5,723 nt of DNA from Bacteroidota bacterium. GTDB lineage: Bacteria > Bacteroidota > Bacteroidia > Chitinophagales > Chitinophagaceae. Below the pieces are notes generated by a model. That model was given only the letters and a program-made list of their open reading frames with translations. It was not told where the DNA came from and searched no databases. The translations under genes and the position numbers were made by a program. Shown piece by piece: positions 1-5,614 of this stretch (its first letter is position 1; the number at the start of each line of letters is the position of its first letter). The stretch is from positions 1 through 5,723 of the forward strand of contig JAGWPI010000213.1 in the NCBI GenBank assembly GCA_028877005.1. The letters are read 5' to 3'.

Positions 1-1907
1 TGATTTGGATTGAGTTTTGCAAAACGTGGCTTTTCTTCATCTTCTGCATGGCCAATTTGCACCATTGCCCCATAACGGCCCATTCTGGCAATTACTTTTT
101 TCCCGCTAGTTGGGTCTATACCTAGTTCTCGCTCTCCTTTAGCTCTTTCTGCATTTTCTAAAGTATGTTCAATATCTTCATGAAAGGGCTGATAAAAATT
201 GCCAATCATTTTATTCCACTGAATTTTTCCTTCTGCAATTTCATCAAAATTCTCTTCAATTTTAGCAGTAAAACCATAGTCCATAATTTTTTGAAAATGC
301 TGTTTTAAAAAATCTGTTACTAGCATACCTAAGTCGGTTGGGAATAATTTGTTTTTTTCTGCACCTGTTATTTCTGAAATAATGTTTTTTTCAATTTGAT
401 TATTCGGTGTAAGCTTTAAAAGGATAATTTGTCTGGGTGTACCTTCTTTATCTCTTTTTTCTACATAATTCCGTTTTACGATGGTTGAAATAGTGGGCGC
501 ATAAGTTGAGGGGCGGCCAATACCTAATTCTTCTAATTTTTTTACTAATGAGGCCTCCGTATATCTTGCAGGTGGTCTGCTGTATTTTTCAGTAGCTAAT
601 AATTCTTTAAAAGTTAATTTTTGACCTTTAGTTAATGGTGGTAACATTTTCTCTGTATCTTCTTCATCCTCGTCATCTCTGCCTTCAAAGTAAACTTTCA
701 AAAAGCCGTCAAATTTTAATACTTCACCGGTAGCTGTTAGTGTTTCGTGGTTGGTTGAAATATCAATTTCTGCAACAGTTTTTTCAAAAGTAGCATCACT
801 CATTTGTGAAGCAATGGTTCTTTTCCAAATTAATTCATATAATCTTTTGGTATCTGCTTCATCAATAGTGTGCCTATTCATGTAAGTAGGCCGTATTGCT
901 TCATGTGCTTCTTGGGCACTTTCATTTTTATTTTTAAATTTTCTAGGCTGATGGTATTGGTGCCCATAGTATTCATTTATTTCTTTTTTAATATCAATTA
1001 AGGCAGTATCAGAAAGTTGAATACTATCTGTACGCATGTATGTTATATAACCGCTTTCATATAACTTTTGGGCCAATAACATGGTTTTACTAACCCCATA
1101 GCCAAGTTTTCTGGAGGCTTCTTGTTGCAGGGTAGAAGTGGTAAAAGGAGCTGCAGGCGTGCGTTTGGCTGGCTTTACTTCAACTTGTTGTACAATATAT
1201 TCTGCTCCAATGCATTGTTGTAAAAAATCATTTGCTGCTTCGGCGGTGGGTATTTTAGAAGGTCCTTCTGCTTTAAAAATTACTGTTTTGTTGTGCACAT
1301 CTGGTGCAGCAAATAGTGCCTCTATTTTAAAATTTTTTTCCGGAATAAATTGGTTTATTTCTCTTTCTCTTTCTACTATTAATCTTACAGCAACACTTTG
1401 CACACGGCCGGCACTTAAACTACGTTGCATTCCAATTTTTCGCCATAAAACGGGGCTTAATTCAAACCCAACTAATCTATCTAATACTCTTCTGGCTTGT
1501 TGTGCATTAACCAAATTCATATTAATGATTCTTGGGTTTTCAACTGCTTTTCTTATAGCCGGGGCGGTTATTTCATGAAATACTATTCGTTTGGTTTTTT
1601 TGGGGTCTAATCCTAAAACTTCAGCTAAATGCCAACTAATGCTTTCTCCTTCTCGGTCCTCATCCGAGGCTAACCAAACCTCTGCGGCTTTTGAGGCTAA
1701 TTGTTTTAAATCTTTTACCACCTTTTGTTTTTCATCGGGTACAATATAACGTGGTTCAAAGTTTTTATTAACATCTATGCCCATATCATCTTTCTCTAGG
1801 TCTCTAATATGGCCATAACAACTTTTCACCTCAAAATCATTTCCCAAGATTTTGCCTATCGTTTTGGCCTTTGCCGGTGATTCAACAATTAATAAATTCT
1901 TTGCCAT
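1..1907 (-). CDS. topA: DNA topoisomerase I (type IA), 3' end missing
   Basis: Type IA topoisomerase: it nicks one DNA strand through a 5'-phosphotyrosine link and relaxes negative supercoils in the cytoplasm, using Mg2+. I translated 635 codons from ATG at 1905-1907 to the left edge with no stop or frameshift. The TOPRIM domain covers about residues 3-115, with the acidic residue E9 in LLIVESPAKAKTIG and the DxDxE triad D82/D84/E86 in SDEDREGES. The conserved QARRVLDRLVG block is at 136-147. The catalytic tyrosine is Y290 in ITYMRTDS, followed by HEAIRPT (335-341) and GIGRPSTYAPT (462-472). An acidic loop lies at 411-419. From about residue 600 (GKKVIARMGRYGAMVQIG) the first C-terminal TOPRIM-associated repeat begins and is cut by the window edge. 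Bacteroidota TopA is usually about 780-850 residues, so some 150-200 are missing here. No Cys4 zinc ribbon is visible in this part. The start is firm because the first residues match the family N-terminus. The gene is downstream of, and on the same strand as, the hydrolase gene. Confidence 0.98.
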   Translation of the reverse strand, partial: MAKNLLIVESPAKAKTIGKILGNDFEVKSCYGHIRDLEKDDMGIDVNKNFEPRYIVPDEKQKVVKDLKQLASKAAEVWLASDEDREGESISWHLAEVLGLDPKKTKRIVFHEITAPAIRKAVENPRIINMNLVNAQQARRVLDRLVGFELSPVLWRKIGMQRSLSAGRVQSVAVRLIVEREREINQFIPEKNFKIEALFAAPDVHNKTVIFKAEGPSKIPTAEAANDFLQQCIGAEYIVQQVEVKPAKRTPAAPFTTSTLQQEASRKLGYGVSKTMLLAQKLYESGYITYMRTDSIQLSDTALIDIKKEINEYYGHQYHQPRKFKNKNESAQEAHEAIRPTYMNRHTIDEADTKRLYELIWKRTIASQMSDATFEKTVAEIDISTNHETLTATGEVLKFDGFLKVYFEGRDDEDEEDTEKMLPPLTKGQKLTFKELLATEKYSRPPARYTEASLVKKLEELGIGRPSTYAPTISTIVKRNYVEKRDKEGTPRQIILLKLTPNNQIEKNIISEITGAEKNKLFPTDLGMLVTDFLKQHFQKIMDYGFTAKIEENFDEIAEGKIQWNKMIGNFYQPFHEDIEHTLENAERAKGERELGIDPTSGKKVIARMGRYGAMVQIGHAEDEEKPRFAKLNPN

Positions 1908-1958
1908 GCTATTTAAATATGTTGTGAACAATACCAACGAATCTAAGTACGAATGGTT

Positions 1959-1985
1959 AAATAATGGTTTTTACAGCCATTATTT
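1959..1985 (-). repeat. 9-bp perfect inverted repeat in the topA leader
   Basis: AAATAATGG (1959-1967) and CCATTATTT (1977-1985) are exact reverse complements separated by a 9-base loop. Read on the minus strand it lies 52 bases before the topA ATG and 52 bases after the hydrolase stop. The stem is AT-rich (two G-C pairs), and on the minus strand it is followed by AACC rather than a T run, so it does not look like a good intrinsic terminator. It could be a 5'-UTR hairpin of topA, a weak processing site or a protein-binding site. The repeat is seen directly; its function is inferred. Confidence 0.5.
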
Positions 1986-2001
1986 TCAATAAAGTACGAT
2001 G

Positions 2002-2031
2002 CAATATTAGTTTAAAGCTTCAAATCACAAA
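2002..2031 (-). promoter_or_regulatory. Candidate Bacteroidota-type promoter for topA
   Basis: On the minus strand, TTTG (2028-2031) is followed 18 bases later by TAATATTG (2002-2009). This matches 7 of 8 positions of the Bacteroidota -7 consensus TAnnTTTG, with a -33 TTTG at about the usual spacing. It would place the transcript start near 1995, giving a leader of about 90 bases that contains the inverted repeat. Short AT-rich matches arise easily by chance, and topA could instead be read through from the hydrolase gene 129 bp upstream. Confidence 0.35.
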
Positions 2032-2036
2032 AACGA

Positions 2037-2903
2037 TTATTCCCGATTGCTGAATGAAATAATGGCATTTTTAACAGATTTACTTCTATAAATGTTACTA
2101 TGTCCTAGTCCTTTTGTACAAAAAAATGAAATATGTGGATACTGTTTTTGTTGAACAGGTACTACATCTTTAAATGGGCAAATTTTATCTTGTTCATCGT
2201 GTATCCATAAAACGGGAGCATGAACATGGGCAATGGCCCGGCTTACAGAAAAATATTGTATACTATGTTTAGAAAGGTCTTTAATGTGATCAATCAATGC
2301 CAATTTTGTGTTGATATTTAGCCTTAATATTTTAGAAAATGCTTGAATAGCTGTTGAGGTTTCTATGGCGGGGGCTATTAATATTAATTTTGCAGTAATT
2401 TGTAATTTTTCTGCTGCTAATGTTATGGCCATACCGCCTAATGAATGACCTATATATATGTCAAAGGGACCCAATTTTTTAGATATGGCTACTATGGCAT
2501 TTCTATACTCCAATACATTGGTTGTTTTTCCATCACTTAATCCATGTGCCGGCGCATCAAAAGCAAATACGGTGAATCCTTGTTGTAAAAGGGGCTGAAT
2601 AAAATGTGCAAATCGGTAGGTACAACTATCAAATCCATGTGCAATTAATACTTTTTTTCTTTTATCTTTTTCTTGTTCGGGCTGCCATTGCCAACCTCTT
2701 AAAGTTTTTCCTTCAAATGATAATGTAAGGGGTGAAGCAAATGCAAATTCAGCAGGGGCAATTCTTTTAGGTTTTCCTGAATAGGGGGTAGAAAAAAGTT
2801 GAAATGCCTTTAGTGCAGCTGCGCGTACACTAAAAACAGACAGTAGCTTTATCAGTACAATATAATAACTTGCCTTTATTTTAGTCTTGGTTTTCTTATT
2901 CAT
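2037..2903 (-). CDS. Alpha/beta hydrolase fold protein
   Basis: A 288-residue single-domain alpha/beta hydrolase, probably an esterase or lipase-like enzyme of unknown substrate. Numbered from the chosen start, the oxyanion-hole segment is LIAHGFDS (H89), the nucleophile elbow GHSLGG carries S154, the acid is D239 in HDEQDKICP, and the histidine is H268 in GLGHSNIYR. The triad is therefore complete and in canonical order. The block FAFDAPAHGLSDG (about 113-125) is also typical. The N-terminus is basic (MNKKTKTKIK), followed by a hydrophobic stretch at about 12-26. This could associate with the membrane, but it lacks a clear cleavage site, and similar leaders are common in this Bacteroidota family. 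I chose ATG 2901-2903. An ATG at 2967-2969 is also in frame but would add 22 polar, non-conserved residues and overlap the divergent DUF2520 gene by 51 bp. The family assignment is secure; the substrate is not known. Confidence 0.9.
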   Translation of the reverse strand: MNKKTKTKIKASYYIVLIKLLSVFSVRAAALKAFQLFSTPYSGKPKRIAPAEFAFASPLTLSFEGKTLRGWQWQPEQEKDKRKKVLIAHGFDSCTYRFAHFIQPLLQQGFTVFAFDAPAHGLSDGKTTNVLEYRNAIVAISKKLGPFDIYIGHSLGGMAITLAAEKLQITAKLILIAPAIETSTAIQAFSKILRLNINTKLALIDHIKDLSKHSIQYFSVSRAIAHVHAPVLWIHDEQDKICPFKDVVPVQQKQYPHISFFCTKGLGHSNIYRSKSVKNAIISFSNRE

Positions 2904-2911
2904 ACTAAAAA

Positions 2912-2919
2912 CAAATATA
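2912..2919 (-). promoter_or_regulatory. Candidate -7 box for the hydrolase gene
   Basis: On the minus strand these bases read TATATTTG, an exact fit to the Bacteroidota -7 consensus TAnnTTTG, just 8 bases before the hydrolase ATG. If used, the transcript would be leaderless or nearly so, and the box would include the first base of the DUF2520 start codon. No TTTG or TTG occurs at the expected -33 spacing; the nearest TTG (2945-2947) is 25 bases upstream. The call therefore rests on one element. Confidence 0.25.
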
Positions 2920-3707
2920 TGGATATTGTTATTCTTGGAGCTGGCAATTTGGCAAGTATATTTGGTCAATTATTATCTCAAAATAAATATAAAATAATAC
3001 AAATTGTTGGTAAAACTACCCATCATGCAGCTGCATTGGCAGAAAAATTAAAGACCTCTTACACTACAGATGTTAGCAAAATATATGACCATGCCCAAAT
3101 GTATTTGTTTGCATTACCAGATAATTTAATTCAGGAAGTAGCTGCCCATGAGGTATTTCAACATAAATTATTAGTGCATACCGCTGGTAGTGTTCCTGCT
3201 ACTGTATTTAAAAATTTTACTGATAACTATGGGGTACTTTGGCCTATTCAAAGTTTACATGCAGAAAGTCCTACGACAATTAATTTTCCTTTATCCATCA
3301 CTGCCAGTAACACATTTGTATTAAACAGTTTATTGCAATTAAGTAAATGTTTAACAACCGGAGAGGTTGTTGTTTTATCTGATGAACAAAAAGAAAAGTT
3401 GCACCTTTCAGCAGTTTTTGTATCTAATTTTACTAACTATTTGTATCATATAGCTTTTAATTATTGTAAGGAGCAAGGCCTTCCTTTCTCTTTGTTAATT
3501 CCATTAATTCATCAAACCGCAACCCGAATAAATGAAACAACAGTTCCTATTGCATTGCAAACGGGGCCAGCTTTTCGAAATGATTCAAATACCATTTTAA
3601 AACACCTTTTATTATTAAAAAATCATCCGGAATACGAACAATTTTATCAACTTTTTACTAAAAATATCAGTAAGGAAGGTATCAAAAAACAAATCCCTCA
3701 ACAGTAA
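2919..3707 (+). CDS. Rossmann-like / DUF2520 domain protein
   Basis: A 262-residue protein with the architecture of Rossmann-like plus DUF2520 proteins, related in fold to F420-dependent NADP reductases and pyrroline-5-carboxylate reductases. The N-terminal dinucleotide-binding loop is GAGNLA (residues 7-12) after beta strand MDIVIL. FALPDN (64-69) and VHTAGSVP (86-93) are the following strand-end loops, and YGVLWPIQSL (104-113) closes the Rossmann half. The C-terminal helical DUF2520 half has HLSAVFVSNFTNYLY (162-176), GLPFSLLIPLI (187-197) and QTGPAFRNDSNTI (214-226). It probably binds NAD(P) and acts as an oxidoreductase, but the substrate is unknown. The ATG is set by the strand-1 sequence that begins at residue 2; no Shine-Dalgarno sequence is visible. 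It is head to head with the hydrolase gene, with 15 bp between start codons, and ends in a terminator, so it is probably its own transcription unit. Confidence 0.92.
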   Translation: MDIVILGAGNLASIFGQLLSQNKYKIIQIVGKTTHHAAALAEKLKTSYTTDVSKIYDHAQMYLFALPDNLIQEVAAHEVFQHKLLVHTAGSVPATVFKNFTDNYGVLWPIQSLHAESPTTINFPLSITASNTFVLNSLLQLSKCLTTGEVVVLSDEQKEKLHLSAVFVSNFTNYLYHIAFNYCKEQGLPFSLLIPLIHQTATRINETTVPIALQTGPAFRNDSNTILKHLLLLKNHPEYEQFYQLFTKNISKEGIKKQIPQQ

Positions 3708-3724
3708 ACTGTGAGGGACTTTTT
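3694..3724 (+). terminator. Intrinsic terminator overlapping the DUF2520 stop codon
   Basis: TCCCTCA (3694-3700) pairs exactly with TGAGGGA (3712-3718). Inside it, CAG/CTG can pair after a single bulged A, leaving a TAAA loop. A C and then five T's (3720-3724) follow. The TAA stop of the DUF2520 gene (3705-3707) lies in the loop, so the last codons form the left arm. It is by far the most GC-rich element nearby. On the minus strand the stem is followed by TTTGTTTTTT, so it could work both ways, although no minus-strand gene here would need it. Confidence 0.88.
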
Positions 3725-3853
3725 GGCAAGCAATTGAACGTAAACGTATCCACAATATAATTTTTTTTATTTAAAAACTAATTTTTTATTTATGCTATAA
3801 ATTGGCTTTTATTAAAATTATTGCAATTATTAAATCACCGTTAAAGTTATATT

Positions 3854-3868
3854 TCATTAATTTAATGA
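3854..3868. repeat. Short palindrome TCATTAA-T-TTAATGA, possible operator
   Basis: Seven-base arms (3854-3860 and 3862-3868) are exact reverse complements around a single T. It lies 21 bases before the TAATTTTG box, where a -33 element would be expected, so a repressor site is conceivable. AT-rich palindromes of this size also arise by chance. Confidence 0.3.
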
Positions 3869-3889
3869 TATGCATCTGACCGTTTCCAA

Positions 3890-3897
3890 TAATTTTG
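3890..3897 (+). promoter_or_regulatory. Candidate -7 box for the UbiA-maf operon
   Basis: TAATTTTG fits the Bacteroidota -7 consensus TAnnTTTG at all fixed positions. It would give a transcript start near 3903 and a leader of about 85-90 bases before the TTG start at 3991. A clear TTTG at -33 is missing, which lowers confidence. Confidence 0.35.
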
Positions 3898-3990
3898 CTT
3901 GAATAAAAGCATCAACTAAAATAAAATTAATACCGTTTCGTATTGAGAGGCGTTGGGTAATATTATTGAATTATTTAAAAAATTGAACAA

Positions 3991-4932
3991 TTGAAAGTTA
4001 TTCAAGCATTTTTGCAACTTATTCGTTGGCCAAACCTAGTATTTATTTTTCTAACTCAGGCAATGTTTGAGTATTGTATTGTAAAGCCCTTATTTGAAAA
4101 TGCAGGAATAAGCAATACTTTAAATACTACATCTTTTTTGCTGTTAACTTTTAGTTTAATCTGTATTGCTGCAGGTGGTTATGCCATTAATGATTATTTT
4201 GATTTAAATATTGATTTAGTTAACAAACCAAAAAGATTAGTAGTTGATAAAACAATTAGCCGTAGATGGGTAATTCTTTGGCACTTTATTTTTAGTATTG
4301 TTGGTATTATATTAGGATTTTATATAGATAGAACCACCTCTACTGCATTTATTGGCATCTTTAATGTATTTAGTGTGTTACTTTTATTTATTTATTCTAC
4401 TACGCTGAAAAAAAAGTTTTTAATTGGTAATGTACTTATTTCAATACTTACAGCATGGTCTATTTTAATACTTTGGTGGGCAGAGCAATGGTATTTTTTT
4501 GCCAAGCCTTCCGTTGCTAATTTAGACACCCATAAACTATTTAGATTTACCATTTTATATGCTGGTTTTGCATTTATTATTTCCTTAATTAGAGAAGTTG
4601 TAAAAGATATGGAAGATATTGATGGGGATAGAAAATACGGTTGTAAAACCATGCCCATTATTTGGGGAATTAATAGTACAAAAATATTTACTTTAGTTTG
4701 GACTATTGTGCTAACTGCTACATTATTAATTATACAATTATATGTATTATTCATTGGATGGTGGTTGACCGCATTATATGGTTTTATTTGTATTACATTA
4801 CCGTTATTTCAAGTAATAAGGTTATTGGTGAAAGCTAAAATCAGTAAAGATTTTCATCAAATAAGTTCTCTGGTAAAAATCATTATGTTTACCGGTATTG
4901 TTTCTATGTTATTTTTTTTATATCCGGCATAA
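3991..4932 (+). CDS. UbiA-family prenyltransferase, geranylgeranylglycerol-phosphate geranylgeranyltransferase type
   Basis: A 313-residue integral membrane prenyltransferase with about eight or nine hydrophobic segments (roughly 13-33, 48-66, 93-112, 117-136, 143-163, 184-200, 233-256, 258-280, 293-311). The first Asp-rich motif is NDYFDLNID (67-75), followed by NKPKR (78-82). The second is KDMEDIDGDRKYG (205-217). These bind Mg2+ and the prenyl diphosphate. The family transfers prenyl groups to lipid or quinone acceptors. The N-terminal LIRWPNLVFIFLTQ and the second-motif context resemble the subfamily named after archaeal digeranylgeranylglyceryl phosphate synthase, common in Bacteroidota. 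The acceptor in this organism is inferred, not shown. The start is TTG at 3991: a stop (3976-3978) lies just upstream in frame, no ATG lies between, and the first in-frame ATG (residue 25) would remove conserved sequence from membrane segment 1. No Shine-Dalgarno sequence is visible. It probably forms an operon with maf, 44 bp downstream. Confidence 0.9.
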   Translation: MKVIQAFLQLIRWPNLVFIFLTQAMFEYCIVKPLFENAGISNTLNTTSFLLLTFSLICIAAGGYAINDYFDLNIDLVNKPKRLVVDKTISRRWVILWHFIFSIVGIILGFYIDRTTSTAFIGIFNVFSVLLLFIYSTTLKKKFLIGNVLISILTAWSILILWWAEQWYFFAKPSVANLDTHKLFRFTILYAGFAFIISLIREVVKDMEDIDGDRKYGCKTMPIIWGINSTKIFTLVWTIVLTATLLIIQLYVLFIGWWLTALYGFICITLPLFQVIRLLVKAKISKDFHQISSLVKIIMFTGIVSMLFFLYPA

Positions 4933-4976
4933 ATAGCGTTTAATCTTATAATTTGCTAACGTATATTGCGTGTACT

Positions 4977-5558
4977 ATGCAAGAAATTATTTTAGCTTCA
5001 CACTCTCCTCGCCGAAAAGAGTTATTAGAAAAAGTAGGTATTCCTTTTATTGTAGTAACAAAAACTACAGATGAATCTTACCCCTCTTCACTTTCTGCAA
5101 GTGATATTGCCATTTATATTGCCCGCAATAAGGCAATGGCAGTAAAAGAAAAAATAACAGCCGATTTTCACGGTGAGCTTAACCATAAAACCATTCTTGC
5201 TGCCGATACTATTGTGGTAATAGATGATACTATTTTGGGAAAACCGGCCAATAGGGCAGACGCTATAAGAATGATTTTGAGCTTATCTAATCGCAAACAT
5301 CAGGTAATAACAGGTGTTGTTTTATTATTCAATAATGAAAAAGAAGTAGCATTTGCTGAAATTACGGATGTATATTTTAATGCTGTTTCTGAAAATGAAG
5401 CAGCTTATTATGTAGATAATTATCAGCCATTTGATAAGGCAGGCGGATATGCTATACAGGAATGGATTGGATATGTAGGTGTTAAAGCCATTAAGGGTGA
5501 CTATTACAATGTTATGGGATTGCCTATTAATAAAATTTATAACTTATTGTGTAAGTAA
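4977..5558 (+). CDS. maf: Maf family nucleoside triphosphate pyrophosphatase
   Basis: A 193-residue cytoplasmic Maf protein. The family hydrolyses nucleoside triphosphates to monophosphates plus pyrophosphate, acting on dTTP/UTP or modified nucleotides, and has been linked to arrest of cell division. The start motif is ILASHSPRRKELL (5-17) with R12/R13 and E15. DESYPSSL (32-39), ARNKA with K52 (49-53) and LAADTIV with D77 (74-80) follow, then GKP (88-90) and HQVITGV (108-114). The C-terminal signature is DKAGGYAIQEW (153-163) and GDYYNVMGLP (174-183). The AGGYAIQ form resembles YhdE-type (dTTP/UTP) Maf rather than YceF-type, which has a KSEG-like sequence there. I chose ATG 4977, which gives the usual family start. 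A TTG at 4953 would add eight non-conserved residues. It lies 44 bp after the prenyltransferase stop and 38 bp before the DUF2851 start, so it is probably co-transcribed with both. Confidence 0.95.
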   Translation: MQEIILASHSPRRKELLEKVGIPFIVVTKTTDESYPSSLSASDIAIYIARNKAMAVKEKITADFHGELNHKTILAADTIVVIDDTILGKPANRADAIRMILSLSNRKHQVITGVVLLFNNEKEVAFAEITDVYFNAVSENEAAYYVDNYQPFDKAGGYAIQEWIGYVGVKAIKGDYYNVMGLPINKIYNLLCK

Positions 5559-5570
5559 AAAATTTTCTAT

Positions 5571-5614
5571 ATATTGAAGTTTTATTTTTAAAGCCTATGC
5601 TTGAACTTCAATAT
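5571..5614 (+). repeat. 11-bp perfect inverted repeat enclosing the DUF2851 start codon
   Basis: ATATTGAAGTT (5571-5581) and AACTTCAATAT (5604-5614) are exact reverse complements, with a possible extra U-G pair inside. The 22-base loop contains the ATG at 5597-5599. The right arm is coding sequence (codons 3-6 of the DUF2851 gene) and no T run follows, so it is not an intrinsic terminator. In RNA it would place the ribosome-binding region in a loop above an AT-rich stem, which could tune translation. As DNA it could be an operator. The repeat is seen directly; its role is inferred. Confidence 0.55.

Larger units (their letters stand above)
3725..3990. other. 266-bp AT-rich gene-free region before the prenyltransferase gene
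   Basis: No convincing gene is present. The longest ATG-started reading stretch I noticed is 10 codons (from 3870), and I recognise no RNA gene or riboswitch. It contains a T8 tract (3761-3768), an A5 tract (3773-3777) and a T6 tract (3782-3787) at about 10-base centre spacing. A near-direct repeat of TAATTTTTTATTTA occurs at 3758-3773 and 3779-3792. There is also a palindrome at 3854-3868, three copies of ACCGTT (3837, 3879, 3932) and a TAATTTTG box at 3890-3897. It is long for this gene-dense window and presumably holds the promoter and control sites of the downstream operon. Confidence 0.6.

Noticed and set aside
1138..1578. Plus-strand open frame of 146 codons
   Set aside because: It lies wholly antisense to topA, whose reading frame is intact with all catalytic motifs there. 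The peptide is rich in Cys, Ser and Leu with no recognisable domain, so it is a shadow frame.
2904..2969. N-terminal extension of the hydrolase by 22 codons
   Set aside because: It overlaps the start of the divergent DUF2520 gene, including its GAGNLA loop. The added residues are not like the family, and an ATG at 2903 gives the typical basic-hydrophobic N-terminus.
3870..3902. Ten-codon ATG reading frame in the AT-rich gap
   Set aside because: Too short, with no start context or similarity to known small proteins. It also overlaps the -7 box candidate.
3896..3911. TGCTT/AAGCA hairpin after the candidate -7 box
   Set aside because: A five-base stem with a six-base loop is expected by chance in this composition, and no T run follows.
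4392..4754. Minus-strand open frame of 120 codons
   Set aside because: Antisense to the prenyltransferase gene, across its second Asp-rich motif, with no recognisable protein features.
3991..4932. MenA, UbiA (4-hydroxybenzoate) or heme O synthase as the specific identity
   Set aside because: The N-terminal LIRWPNL context and the KDMEDIDGD form of the second motif fit the geranylgeranylglycerol-phosphate type better, and there are no quinone or heme genes nearby. A phylogeny would be decisive.
4953..4976. TTG-started extension of Maf by eight codons
   Set aside because: Maf proteins normally begin within a few residues of the ILASxSPRR motif, which the ATG at 4977 gives directly.
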